A DNA stretch of 64,000 bases from Cycas panzhihuaensis (Eukaryota; Cycadophyta): positions 224,757,741 through 224,821,740 of the forward strand of contig CM041465.1 in assembly GCA_023213395.1 (NCBI GenBank). Direction: 5' to 3'. Shown here one piece after another: positions 32,577 through 43,215 of this stretch. The translations under genes and the position numbers were made by a program. The notes beneath the pieces were generated by a model. That model ran no database searches, was not told where the DNA came from, and saw only the letters and a list, made by a program, of their open reading frames with translations. Within the stretch, counting starts at the first letter, position 1, and each line of letters begins with the position of its first letter.

Positions 32577-33125
32577 ACCTTATGTTTACATGTTAAGGTT
32601 ATGTACTTTAATTTTTATGTAATATGTGTACTTTTGTACTTTAGGGGTGACTTATCACTTAAGTGATAAAGTGCACACCCACATTCTTTCTAGTGACACA
32701 ACGTTGTCACTAAAGGGTCAAATGGACCCTCATGCATTTTTGCTCACATGAAAGCCCAAAAGGACACATGTCCTACATGCAAGGCATGTATCTTGGATGT
32801 TTGACACTTGTCAAACATCCAAGGCCTTAGGTCTCTTATCTCACTCTATATAATGAGACCTCTCCTCATTGTCTCATATGAGAACTTGAGCTGTATTGTC
32901 ATGCTGTCAGTTTGCTAATCAAATTGTTTATTCTTTTGGAGGTTGGACCAATTCCAACTCCACACATTGGGTATCATTTTTCTTGGTCCTTCATTTTATG
33001 CTTTGTCTCTTATGCTTTCTTTCATCTTGAGAGTATTATACTTGTTAAGTATTTGTGCTTCTAGAACTAGAGTGATCTTAGCTTCTAGATCTTGGGACTG
33101 TGAGGCCATTAGGCCTATTTTCACA
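32571..33125 (+). repeat. Cop3 3' LTR (555 bp)
   Basis: TGTTAAACC to TTTTCACA, followed by TCTAT. Near-identical to 26110-26665. The palindromes and TATA box are all present. Confidence 0.96.
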
Positions 33126-33130
33126 TCTAT

Positions 33131-34099
33131 TACGTCCTTGTCCCTCACATCTTAGTGGTTGATAATCCCACATGTTTGATATTCAACAACTCCATTATAA
33201 TCCTATCTTATGCTTGATAATCCCACCTCAATGTGGCTGATAATTCCACTATCCTAACATGGATAAGTCCTTAGTGGATAATCCCACATGGATTAGTGGA
33301 GAGGGGCCTGCACATGTTTATAAGGTATAACATAACCCTAAATTTGTTAATTCAGAAAGAGCCTTTGAGGGTGAACAACCCTAAATCAGGTGCAAGCACT
33401 ATGTGTCCAAAGTTTGTTGCCCTTGAACACTAACAATTGTTGAGAAACATTGAATGCTAAGTACTCATGTGGCCCCCCCTCCACCATTGCGTGTGATGCA
33501 CACTACCTCGAAAGTCATGCTGGCCTCCCACTTTCCTAGGCTCATACATACACTTTGGAACATTTGTGGCTTGTTCACCCCCACTTGCTTTCCTCCCTCT
33601 CATGGGCTTGTGCATCTTAACCTATGAATTGAACGCTCACTTGCTATACATTGCTTCTAGAAAACTCCTAAGATCAAATGGTTAGCACCAAACAACATAA
33701 CACTTAGCCTATAAACAATGGCTTTAGCCAGGCTATTCAAACTACCATTGTCAGCATGGGAACATGTCCTAGAGGCCACACACTACAAATTAACAGAATA
33801 AAACACAAACCATACTTGGATATCATCTATTTCTTAGGTCAAAGAATATATATTTTGATTTTCAAGGTTACCTCCTCTGTAGGCATTAATTAGTGTCCTA
33901 GTAGTCATTAGAACAAGCCACTAATCATATTTAGAGCTCAAATAGCCAATCACCAATCACTTAGTTTGCCTTGAGAATGCTCTTCCCATAGAATCTATTT
34001 GCTTGCAATGCCATAAAGACCTCGTCCCATGTAGGGTCTACCCCATGAATCATTTAGATGGACCTATACTTTCAAATGCACTCCAAATCGGAAGGGGAC
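33131..34099. other. Unassigned DNA right of Cop3
   Basis: No protein similarity seen. A short word GATAATCCCAC or close variants recurs at about 33162, 33212, 33239 and 33279. Positions 33551-33664 resemble 25969-26082. No LTR or PBS for Chr3 is visible before 34100, so Chr3 appears 5'-truncated here. Confidence 0.55.
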
Positions 34100-34803
34100 A
34101 AAATAATGACAACATTTATCCATCTATGCGGGAAGGTAATCAAATGGTTCCATTGGTGGAGCAAGGACTACTAAGGGATGACCCACTACAACTAGGATTT
34201 TTTGAAGACCTCCTAATCAGAACAATACTAGGGCATGTGGAGCAGAGATTACTTCTCCTAGTTGACACATCTACAACAAGTGAGCACTGTCCATTCTTAT
34301 ACAGAAGGATTTTAGAATCTATAAAGCATGCTGACCTTTAAAATTGACTTGGACTTGTTACTTGAAGCATATATTGAAGGCCTCAAAGGGACTATCAAGT
34401 TTTGACTTAAAACACTGGGTGTAGAGACTCTAAGGGAAGCAATTAAACAAGCCCGTAATATTGAAGCACAGTTCGAAGAATCATGCTAGGATTATATTCA
34501 ATGAGATGACTGCTTTAGACTAGTGGGATAAGGCATTAGGCCAAACTAATATCAGCAAGGGACAAAGGTTAACCCACCTCTTAGAGAATAGAACGAAGGC
34601 AACCACATAGAGGGTAGGTTATCAAGAGTTGATCACCTTCATAGAGGAATGCATTTTGATTGCAATGGAAAATGGAGTCGCAATCATAAATGTCCAACAA
34701 AAAAAGTCTTTATGCTTAACAACGAAGAAATGGAGACACCAGTACAAGATAAGCCATTAGAGGATATTCAATCATCAAAGGAAGATGAGGTAGAAATAGA
34801 TTA
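34100..34803 (+). pseudogene. gag: Chr3 gag remnant
   Basis: Reads in pieces like Chr5: IYPSMREGNQMVPLVEQG aligns with the YGKALxWF region, then GFFEDLLI and a GLKGTIKF segment (34380). The zinc knuckle is altered: HFDCNGKWSRNHKCP (about 34652-34695; first Cys lost). The acidic tail (PLEDIQSSKEDEVEID) ends at TAA 34801. No N-terminus found. Confidence 0.78.
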
Positions 34804-35238
34804 ATTGCTCAATGACAGATATAGAAAATGTCCAAATACCATTGCAAGCAATCACAAGAACTGCAAATATACCTCTAACATTATGTTTTAAGGGAAGCAT
34901 CAAGAATGCCAAAGTATTAGTATTAGTGGAAAGTGACAACATGCACAACTTCATCTACAAACCATCTGCAGCCAAGTTGGGCCTTCAAGTCAAACCATTA
35001 AAACAATTCTGGGTAGTGACTGCCAATGGTAATAGTATGCCATAGAGGTTTTTGCGACAAGGAGCATTTTCTAATTTCAAACTACTCACTAAGCGCCAAT
35101 ATGTTTTCCATCTTGATCAGAGGAGTTGATATAGTGTTAGGCATACAATGACTTCAAAACCTGGGGAACAATGTCACCAATTATAAAACATGATTCATGA
35201 GCTTTTTCTAGAAAGGGCATAAATACAAGTTGCAAGCA
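34804..35238 (+). pseudogene. Chr3 protease remnant
   Basis: VLVESDNMHNFIYKPSAAKLGLQVKPL at 34917-34997 corresponds to LVDSGSTHNFI of Chr2 and Chr5. Catalytic Asp is Glu and Gly is Asp, so the site is destroyed. Broken by stops from 35043 on. Chr4 inserted after YKLQA. Confidence 0.85.
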
Positions 35239-35782
35239 TGAAGTGGGACCATTGATAGAAATAATAGAAAAATAGAAGATAACACAACAAATCTACCAAT
35301 AAAGCAAAAGATTTATCTAATAATTGATAATATACAAGAGATCTAGCGTGATCCTTTAGAATATGAGCTCAATAATGCTTTAAAATATAAGAAACAAGAT
35401 ATAACTTACAAATAAGTACTTGTCGCTTAACTTCTTCTTCAAGGTGAGGTTCCCTCCAATTACTGTAGCCTTAAAGGCCGAAAATGTAACAATTGTAATC
35501 CACACTAATGATCCTAGGAAGAGGCCAAGGATCCTTGTAAATAGGCTGTGAAATTGAGCTTAAGGAACTTGATCAGGAAAGAGATGGAAGTCGACTAGAA
35601 ATATACAGAGGTCGACTAAGAAAAGATCCTGAAGTCATCCTAAAATAGAAGTAAAATATCATAAATGAAGATGGCCAGAAATGCATATAGAGGTTGGCAG
35701 GAAAAGATCCTAAAGGTGATCTGAAATAGAAGTAAAATACCATAAATGAAGTCGGCCAAAATAAGGGAATAGTAATGTTGCA
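35239..35782 (-). repeat. Chr4 3' LTR (544 bp)
   Basis: Read on the minus strand it starts TGCAACATT and ends CCCACTTCA. Aligns with the split right LTR, sharing gatcctgaagt, agaagtaaaataccataaatgaag and ataatatacaagagatctagc. Confidence 0.92.
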
Positions 35783-35797
35783 AGTCCCTTCCCCTGA
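35783..35797 (-). other. Chr4 polypurine tract
   Basis: The minus strand reads TCAGGGGAAGGGACT immediately before the 3' LTR. The following palindromic tgctttgagg/aaagcatg words match the pre-PPT segment of Chr1, Chr2 and Chr5. Confidence 0.85.
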
Positions 35798-35824
35798 AAA
35801 CATGCTTTTCCCTCAAAGCATAGA

Positions 35825-37240
35825 TAGGCCTGGATGTTGGCGAAACCAGTCTTCAGTCTCCCATGTTGCATCTTCTTCATTTAAAGATTTTCATTTTATA
35901 AGATATTCTTAAATCTTCCTAGAATGTCAATCTTTGGTTCTGATCTAGAGTATTGCTTGTGGTTCAATAACTATCTTGCCTTCATCATCTAGTTTTGGAA
36001 CTTCTGTTTGCATCGTGATATTTTTGCCAACTTTTTACTTGAGGCATGAAATATGGAATATATTATGGATTTGGCTCCCAAGAGGTAAGGTTAGTCTATA
36101 GACTGCTTCTCCCACCTTTTGTGTGATTTGGTAAGGATCAAAGAATCGTGGCTTCAATTTCTCTTATTGTTCTATCGCATAGTGGTTTGTTTGTATGGCT
36201 GAAGTCTTAAGAAGACCCAATCACCAACGGAAAATGAAATTTTTGATTTGTGTAGGTCCACTTGTTGCTTCATCCTATTCTTGGTTGTGATTAGATTATC
36301 TTATAGTAGTCGAATAGTTTGTTCCATCTGCTCGTGTTGTTGTTGGATGGATTGTATGCTTGATATTTTGGACCATGTGAGAATAGATGGAGGTTTGAAT
36401 GTATAGAACACCTAAAATAGTGTCATCTTTGTTGATGTGTGATATGTGGTATTATACCACCATTCTATAAGATGGAGCCATTTGTGCCATTGTTATTATT
36501 TATCAGAAGTAAAATTTTGTAAATATCCTTTCAAAAATTTGTTTACAACTTCTGTTTGACTGTCAGTCTGAGGATGGTAAATTGTGCTTATGGATAATTT
36601 GGTCCCTTCTAGTTGGAACAGGTCCTGCTAGAAGTGGCTAGCGAACTTTGAATCATGATTGCTCACCATGACCTTGAGAAAATTGTGTAAACGAGGTATT
36701 TCCTTTATGAAGAGTTCTGCTATCTAGTTGGTTTTTGCCATTGATTGTATTCCTCTGAAGTGTGCATATTTTGTTAGCTTATCAACTACTACGAGAATAA
36801 CATCTTTACCTTCTGATTTTGGGAGTCTTGTAATGAAATCCATCGAGATCTCTTCCCATTTTTGTTGTGGAATGTGTAATGGTTGGAGCAATTTCGGTGT
36901 TTTTATACTTTAACTTTTATTTCTTTGACAAGAGTCATATTCTGACATAAATTTATGGATGTCTCCTTTGATCCCTTTCTAGAAGAAGGATCCCCGTATC
37001 TTATGGTATGTTTTGTCGATCCCAGTGTGCTCGGTGGTAGGGGTTGAGTAGGCTTCTTGAAGAATCTTGTCCTTGAGAGTTGAAGTTGTTCGAATCAATA
37101 TTTTCCCTTTCTGTAGAATTAGATCTCCTTGTATTGTGTACTTCATGGATCCCGGTTCTTGTATTTCCCTCTAGATTTTTTGAATAGAGAGCTCCTTTTG
37201 ATATTCTTGAAGTAATTCTTGCATCCAAGTGGGTGTTGCT
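35825..37240 (-). pseudogene. Chr4 integrase and chromodomain
   Basis: On the minus strand: zinc finger with AYSTPTTEHTGIDKTYHKI and CQRN (about 36960-37060), core [14 protein letters not shown] near 36830 (first Asp), VSNHDSKF near 36660 (second Asp is Asn), DSQTEVVNK near 36550 (Glu kept). A VGDWVFLRLQPYKQ segment is near 36200, and a chromodomain ends at ATWETEDWFRQHPG (about 35840-35880). Several stops interrupt it. Confidence 0.87.
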
Positions 37241-38570
37241 ATTGAAATTGCTTTCAAGGATGTGTTTTCAACAGTCTTCTGGTATTCATGATAGAGCATT
37301 GGCAATGACGCTCTCCTTTCCTTTTTTGTACAAGATGATGAAGTCAGATGTTTGGAGTTTACTTACCCTTTTTGGTTGCTCAACAAATAATGTCTTCTGG
37401 TTTAGAAAATATTTGAGGTTATCATGGTCTGTTTTGGCTATGAAGTTATTCCCCAACAAATACTGGTACCATTGGTATATGGCATGCATGATTGCAAGCA
37501 TTTCTTTATCATAGATGGGTTTAAGTCATTCCTTGTTATTGAGTTTGTAACTCTCGTAAGCCAATGGTCGATCCTTCTATAGGAGGATTGCTTCTATTCC
37601 TATTCCTAATGCATCGCATTCTAATGTAAAAGGCTGGGAAAAATTTGGGGTTGCTAGAACTGAAACTTTGACAGTTGCTATTTTCAATTCTTGGAAAGTG
37701 TCTTCCGCTATAGAGTTCCATAGAAAAGCATCCCTTTTTGAGAGATCTATCAAAGGGGATTGGATATTTGCGTAGCCTTTTATAAATTCCAGGATAAATC
37801 CAGTTGCTTGTAAGAAACTTCGTACTCCAGTCACATTCTTAGGTGTGGGGCAATTTATTATAGCCTAGACCTTTTTGGGGCCTATCTTAATGCCTTCCTG
37901 AGTAATGATGTGCCTGAGATATTCCAATTCAGTCTTCCCAAACATGCATTTTCTTTTGTTGGCGAAGAATTGGTTCTCCTGAAGAATCTGTAGAACAGAT
38001 CAAATATGCTCCAAATGTTCCTCCTATATTGATATGTATATTAGGATATCATAAAAAAAAAAACAAGTATGAACTTACGTAGAACAAGTTTGAATATCAT
38101 ATTCATCGTACTTTGAAAGGTTGTCAAGGTGTTGGTTAGGCCGAATGACATGACCCTAAATTCAAATAAACCTTCATGTGTATGGGAAGTTGTTTTGTAC
38201 ACATCTTCTTCCTTGATTTGGATTTGGTAATACCTTGAACGGAGGTCAATCTTTGAAAAATATCTTGTTCTGTGTATTTCGTCTAGTAGATCATCAATTC
38301 AAGGTACAAGGTAGCAGCTTTTTATTGTAACTTTGTTCAATCCTAGATAGTCAACACACATTTGGCAGGAATCATCCTTTTATTACTTGTGATGCGAAAG
38401 GGCTGGTACTAGTTGAGATGTAGTTTTTCTGTAATAGTTCCTTGGTAATTTGTTCAATCTCCCTCCTGAGATGATATGGACAGCGATAAGGGCTAATATT
38501 GACTGGCATTGTTACTAGTACTAACTCGATTGGGATGTTGGCAGCCTCGATCTGTAGGCAAGCCTTGTGG
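37241..38570 (-). pseudogene. Chr4 reverse transcriptase and RNase H
   Basis: On the minus strand, RT starts PYHLRREIEQITKELLQKNYI (about 38430-38500). The catalytic region near 38040 reads FFYDILIY, with one Asp of the DD pair apparently replaced. RT end: TGVRSFLQATGFILEFIKGYANI (37740-37834). RNase H: FTLECDALGIGIEAILL, then [18 protein letters not shown] (37450-37501) and YKKGKESVIANALS. Multiple stops, mainly TAG and TGA. Confidence 0.86.
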
Positions 38571-39060
38571 TTCTTCAAAAACCCTATTGTATTGGTCTAT
38601 GATGGTTTGTACTTTTGCTAGCACATCTTCTATTGTAACCTTGTAAGATGTCACTATGTGTGCTATAGGATTTTTTCTTAAGATCTTCTCCATCCGATGT
38701 GAGGTCACTAATTGGGTGGGAGGTGTGGACGGTGCATGTAAACAATATATGCAACCCTTTTGTTTGAAGCTCATGTATTAGGTCTTATAATTGGTGGTAA
38801 TAAATCCTAATGTTTGTAACCATTAGATGCCTAGTACTGTGTCGATTCCTCCTATCGACATAACAAACATATAGGTTGTTGCATAATTCTTAATTCATAG
38901 GCTTACTTTTGGACAAAACCCTCCACATGTCATTGTTTTTCCATTTGCGATTGTGACTTGAAAAATGTCTAATATTTGAACTTGTAGTCCTAAATTTTCA
39001 ACTGTGGGCTTATTGATGAAATTGTGGGTACTCCTGCTATCTATGAGTAAGGTTACGGGA
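38571..39060 (-). pseudogene. Chr4 protease and linker
   Basis: The minus strand reads LIDSRSTHNFINKPTVENLGL (about 38995-39057): active site DSR instead of DSG, as in Cop1. Then TCGGFCPKVSL and MSIGGIDTVLGI, then the linker LVTSHRMEKILRKNPIAH at about 38660-38720, shared with Chr2 and Chr5. Confidence 0.85.
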
Positions 39061-40260
39061 GATACCTTAATTTTCCCTTGGAATCGTAGGGTTTGGGGAA
39101 TAGTTACTTCACCTGTGATGGCCTATAGAGATATTTGTACATGCTTGTTATCTATGATAAGGAGGTCTTCGACTTCTATCTCATTAGGTTCATTTTGGAT
39201 GCTCTTCTTCTTCTTCTTCTGTTGGGATGCCCATATCTTTGTTATTGCTCATAAATGCCTTCTTGGAGGGGCACTGATGGTCTTGATTCCATTTTCCTCT
39301 GCACTTGAAATAGGTTCCATGCCTTATGTGATCTTCCCTAGATACTTTTACTATCTATACTGCCTTTTTTTGCTAGGGGAGGCTCGACTTTTGTTCTTGA
39401 TCTAGCCCAATTGTTGTGGGAGCTTAGGATTTTGATAGAAATTCAGTTTGTTCCATTGGGTAGAGTCAGTCCTGGCCTCCCTATATTCTGCTTCAATGTT
39501 TCTTACAAGGCGGATGGCCTCCCTTATGTTGGCTACCCCTAATGTCTTAATGCAGTATTTGATGTTTCCTTTGAGTCCCCCAACATAATTTTTGGTAATA
39601 AGATTTCTTGGAAGGGTTGTGGGAATTAAGCTTTGTAAGTTTTGAAAGTGTTTTGTGTATGCTTGAACTAAGCCTATCTATTGTAATTGGGTGAGCTGAG
39701 CAAAGTAGTTTGTGTTCGAGGTTTCTTCATAGTGCTCTATTAGTGCTCCTTTTGTGGAGTCCCAATCTTTTATGTTTTCATTAGGAATATTGTCCCACCA
39801 ATTGAACCATTGAAGTGCTTTGCCATATAGATGAAGGGAAGCTACTGGGAGTTTCTCATTGTCAGGTAGGTCATATGGCTGGAAGCAAGCTTCCATTTGA
39901 AGTAACTAGCTATGGATGTCCCTTGATTTATTAGGGTTATTTTTTTCCAAACCAAAAATTGGTTCCCTTAAGACCATATCGGTGTTCAAAATCCCTTGGA
40001 TTCCTATGCTGGTGATCCCTTGGACCTTTGGGTTTGCGGAATATTTTGTTGAATTTCCTCTGGTCCTATTCTTGGAATTTATCATCTCATGAAGATCCTC
40101 CTTCCTCTTTAGTAAAGTTCAATCTCCTACTTATGTTTTCTAATAGAGTTTTTGGAGGTTGTTTTCAAAATGAGCGGACACGGTGGTTATCCTATCGTTT
40201 AATTGATCAACCCTTTTGTCCACATTTGCTATTGTGACTAATTGAGTGTTCACCATTTTG
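39061..40260 (-). pseudogene. gag: Chr4 gag
   Basis: The minus strand holds MEACFQPYDLPDNEKLPVAS and LHLYGKALQWFNWW (39780-39896), then YVGGLKGNIKY (39540-39590) and REAIRLVRNIEAEY (39480-39530). The zinc knuckle is weakened: YFKCRGKWNQDHQCP at about 39265-39310. An acidic tail (TEEEEEEHPK) follows. The N-terminal part (40000-40260) is only partly readable. Confidence 0.83.
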
Positions 40261-40419
40261 TTTTGTTGGAGAGTCTTTCTTGATCTTAATTCCATTTAGG
40301 GAAGATGAGAAAGACTATGGTTTTGTTGGGGGGGGGAGGGCGTCACAGGGAGGTCAAAAACGTCCTTGAATTTCTTTTGTTGAAAACAAAGATTACTCTT
40401 AGGATGGCTTTAGAATGAA

Positions 40420-40431
40420 GCGTTGATACCA
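40420..40431 (-). other. Chr4 primer binding site
   Basis: The minus strand reads TGGTATCAACGC two bases after the LTR end (CCCACTTCA). The first eight bases match the initiator-Met complement; the rest has drifted. Confidence 0.85.
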
Positions 40432-40433
40432 CT

Positions 40434-40488
40434 TGAAGTGGGACCATCAATAAAAATAACAGAAAAATAGAAGATAAGACAGAAAAAC
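40434..40488 (-). repeat. Chr4 5' LTR, inner piece
   Basis: Matches 35239-35293 (gaagtgggaccat, agaaaaatagaagata). Interrupted by Sml1 after AAAAC (40484-40488). Confidence 0.92.
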
Positions 40489-40714
40489 TGTTGAAATCAA
40501 CCTGCACAAATAATCTTCTCAAACAGAACGAAACACACCTCCACAGGATCGAACAATACCCTTAAGGTACCTCCATTGTATTAATAAAACATCCTTACAA
40601 CATCATTACAATATTATACACAATATTGTGTATTTATAATACAAGTCATATTGGAAGAGTAGGACCCACTTGCATGTGGGATAAATCAATCAAATGTACA
40701 CTAATATTCTAACA
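40489..40714 (-). repeat. Sml1 3' LTR (226 bp)
   Basis: On the plus strand TGTTGAAATC to TTCTAACA. Identical to 42985-43210 except A for G at about 40547. The minus strand of TGTTAGAATATT begins the element. Confidence 0.95.
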
Positions 40715-40723
40715 CTCCCCCTT
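40715..40723 (-). other. Sml1 polypurine tract
   Basis: The minus strand reads AAGGGGGAG directly before the 3' LTR. Confidence 0.92.
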
Positions 40724-41007
40724 AATGTACATTCGGGTCATTTGTATTTATAATGCTTTGTCCTTGGAAATGTCTTGAGAATGATGTCTTCAACCTGATC
40801 CTTGTCTTCAATCTTGTGGTGATGTCTTTGCTGCAAAATGATGTCTTCATCTTGATTTTTGTCTTCAATTCTATACTGATGCCTTTGTAAGATGATATCC
40901 TCAGCTTGATTTCCATCTTCAATTCTGTAGTAACGATGTTGATGTAGCTGCTCAAGCAAGTGTAAATCGTGATTCTTTATTGTGGCTGGTCTAGTCTGAA
41001 GAAGATT

Positions 41008-41825
41008 CTATAAGTAACTGTCTTCAATCACAACTTGTCTGTCATCATTATCCTGTATAAACTCTTGATCATCATGTACAACTATGACTTCTTCAATCTT
41101 TGGAGCAGAATCTTGATCACCTAGCATACTCTTTGAAATTGAATCAATGCTTAAAGAAGGAACGTCATCAATATAAGACTCATCATTTATAGGATCATTA
41201 GATTCAATTTCTCTTGGAATCAATTCATCACTTTCAATGTCTTCATCTGTAATCTCATCAATGCATTCAATAGTAGAAGTTTCGTCAGTACTCAGACATT
41301 CTTCATCTTAACATGCTGTTTCATCAGTGTTGATGATACTTTCTTCATTTGTTGTACCTGTACCATAACTAGCCTTAATTAGTTTTTCAATCATTCATTG
41401 TGTTTCTTCAGGAGTTTGTTCAAATACTTCCCTTAGAAAATCCTAAGCTTCTTTAGAATTACTTGCATGTAGAATCATAGGAATGACAAAATGGAATTTA
41501 GAAGGAAGATCAACCTCATTGAATGTAGCACGAATCATAATGAATGCTTTTCTATCTTTCTTCTCAAGCATTTCTTTGCTTCTTCATCCTTAGGGATATC
41601 ATATTCATTAGTAACAATCTTCCATAAGCCTCTAGCTATGAATAGACATCTCATTTTAATTGTCCAAAAGAAGTAGTCTTCACCATTGCACTTAGGTACT
41701 GGAAGAAACGAATCCCTGAAGTAATATTCATTTGTTTCAGGAGCATATATAACTACATCATTATCCTCCATGATTGTAAATGCCATGTCCATATACCACG
41801 TCCCTTTTTCAATCAATAAACTCAC
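41008..41825 (-). pseudogene. Sml1 gag-like ORF with acidic tail
   Basis: Minus strand. First ATG at 41825 (MSLLIEKGTWYMDMAF). PVPKCNGEDYFFWTIKMRCL and FIARGLWKIV fit the N-terminus of Copia gag (DUF4219/UBN2 style, W..KM...L...GLW). One frameshift near 41545, then HASNSKEA, a TAG where the family has Trp, and DFLREVFEQTPEET. After about 41390 comes a long Asp/Glu/Ser-rich stretch (DEITDEDIESDELIPREIES ... VVHDDQEFIQDNDDRQ) without known domain. Three stops break it. Whether the protein or only the RNA matters for mobility is unknown. Confidence 0.7.
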
Positions 41826-42970
41826 TTATCATTGGTAATTTGCCTATTGATCACTCTCAACAAATTTCCTCATGTTTCATATCTCACATAATTAACTTTA
41901 TCATCACATCATTGCCTTATCCATTTCACATATCACCAACCAGTCACGTAGAATCCGAACACTCACTTTACCAAATCAATGCCTCATAAATCTCACGATG
42001 ATCATACATGTCATATGTCGCTACTAAGACACACATTTCACTTGATTGCCCAAAACACACAACTCATGCCATTATACTTGCAACTCATGTAACTTCAACA
42101 AAAAACTCATCCTTCTTTGCCTATTCACATCATGAAATATGCCTAATTTCTTCCTTAACTCACCCAACAGAGTGTCCAACCTTGACATGTAACCTCACAT
42201 GTTACAAGGTTCATAATTGCCAAGTCATCACTTCATCAATCTCTCTCATGTGAACACATACAATAGAGACAATAGACGTCTCTTCTCACTCTTAAATCAT
42301 CTTATGCATGTCTCTTATAAGGACCATACTCACCTCATCATATATCCACAACAAGTCTCAAGTCAATAGAGTGTGAAATATGAGTTAATGTCGTCTCACA
42401 TTACCAAGGTACTCTCCCATGTGAAATACATACAAGAAAGCCTCAATAGTCACCTCATCAATACCTCATATCATCAAAATATTATCATATAATCGCATAC
42501 AAATGAACAATGAAAACCTCAAACTTTGTCTCATGTCATCATGTCAACACATCAACCAAGAACTTACTTCAAAAAACCACTCACTCATATCGCCATAAAG
42601 CCATAACTGTAAGGACTCCACCATCAACTCAATGCCAAAGATTGCTTCCTTGTAACAATAGCTCACTTGCTTATCAATCATTACCTTGATCACAATGCCC
42701 TCTTATTACCCTTCTCTTGCCCTTATCATGCCCTCAATTTTGCCTTTAAAATGACCGTATTATGGTTCTACAACTAGGGTTTGCATTCTTCCAGAGCTCA
42801 ATTGAGGGTTGATAACATCTCCAGGGCATACAAATGGAAACGGGCATAAACAACTCTACGGAGCCACCTCCTCACACACCAGAATTAGGGTTTCACCAAT
42901 CAATGCTTCACGTTACTCAAGCTCGCTTCAACTTGGCTTCACCTCGCTTAACTTGGCTTTGACTTCACCT
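41826..42970 (-). other. Sml1 5' internal non-coding region
   Basis: Between PBS and gag-like ORF. The plus strand is unusually rich in CA, TCA and CATC words and poor in G (for example 41870-42260). No conserved ORF seen. It probably is the leader. Confidence 0.65.
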
Positions 42971-42984
42971 TAGCTCTGATACCA
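42971..42984 (-). other. Sml1 primer binding site
   Basis: The minus strand reads TGGTATCAGAGCTA directly after the 5' LTR, an exact initiator-Met tRNA complement. Confidence 0.94.
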
Positions 42985-43210
42985 TGTTGAAATCAACCTG
43001 CACAAATAATCTTCTCAAACAGAACGAAACACACCTCCACAGGATCGAACGATACCCTTAAGGTACCTCCATTGTATTAATAAAACATCCTTACAACATC
43101 ATTACAATATTATACACAATATTGTGTATTTATAATACAAGTCATATTGGAAGAGTAGGACCCACTTGCATGTGGGATAAATCAATCAAATGTACACTAA
43201 TATTCTAACA
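42985..43210 (-). repeat. Sml1 5' LTR (226 bp)
   Basis: Pair of 40489-40714. Contains the palindrome acaatattgtgt and an AT-rich stretch that could hold the promoter on the minus strand. Followed by AAAAC. Confidence 0.95.
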
Positions 43211-43215
43211 AAAAC

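Larger units (their letters stand above)
26110..33125 (+). mobile_element. Cop3: most complete Ty1/Copia element of the window
   Basis: 7016 bp with two full LTRs, PBS, 2-kb leader, gag, protease, integrase, RT, RNase H and PPT, flanked by TCTAT (26105-26109 and 33126-33130). The LTRs differ at roughly 20 positions of 555 by eye, several clustered, so the insertion is fairly young. Lesions: a frameshift and about 270-bp deletion in gag, TGA at 30323, a frameshift near 30395, TGA at 30660 and TGA at 31797. It shares derived changes with Cop2. Confidence 0.96.
40489..43210 (-). mobile_element. Sml1: small non-autonomous LTR element carrying only a gag-like ORF
   Basis: 2722 bp with 226-bp LTRs differing at one base by eye, target duplication AAAAC at 40484-40488 and 43211-43215. 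The minus strand carries an exact initiator-Met PBS and a PPT. Between them lies only a Copia-type gag N-terminus plus an acidic region; no zinc knuckle, protease, integrase or RT was found. It must be moved by enzymes from another element. It is the youngest insertion in the window judging by LTR identity. Confidence 0.93.

Noticed and set aside
39004-39405. A 133-codon plus-strand ORF with membrane-like stretches
   Set aside because: It is antisense to the Chr4 protease and zinc-knuckle region; coding similarity is on the minus strand.
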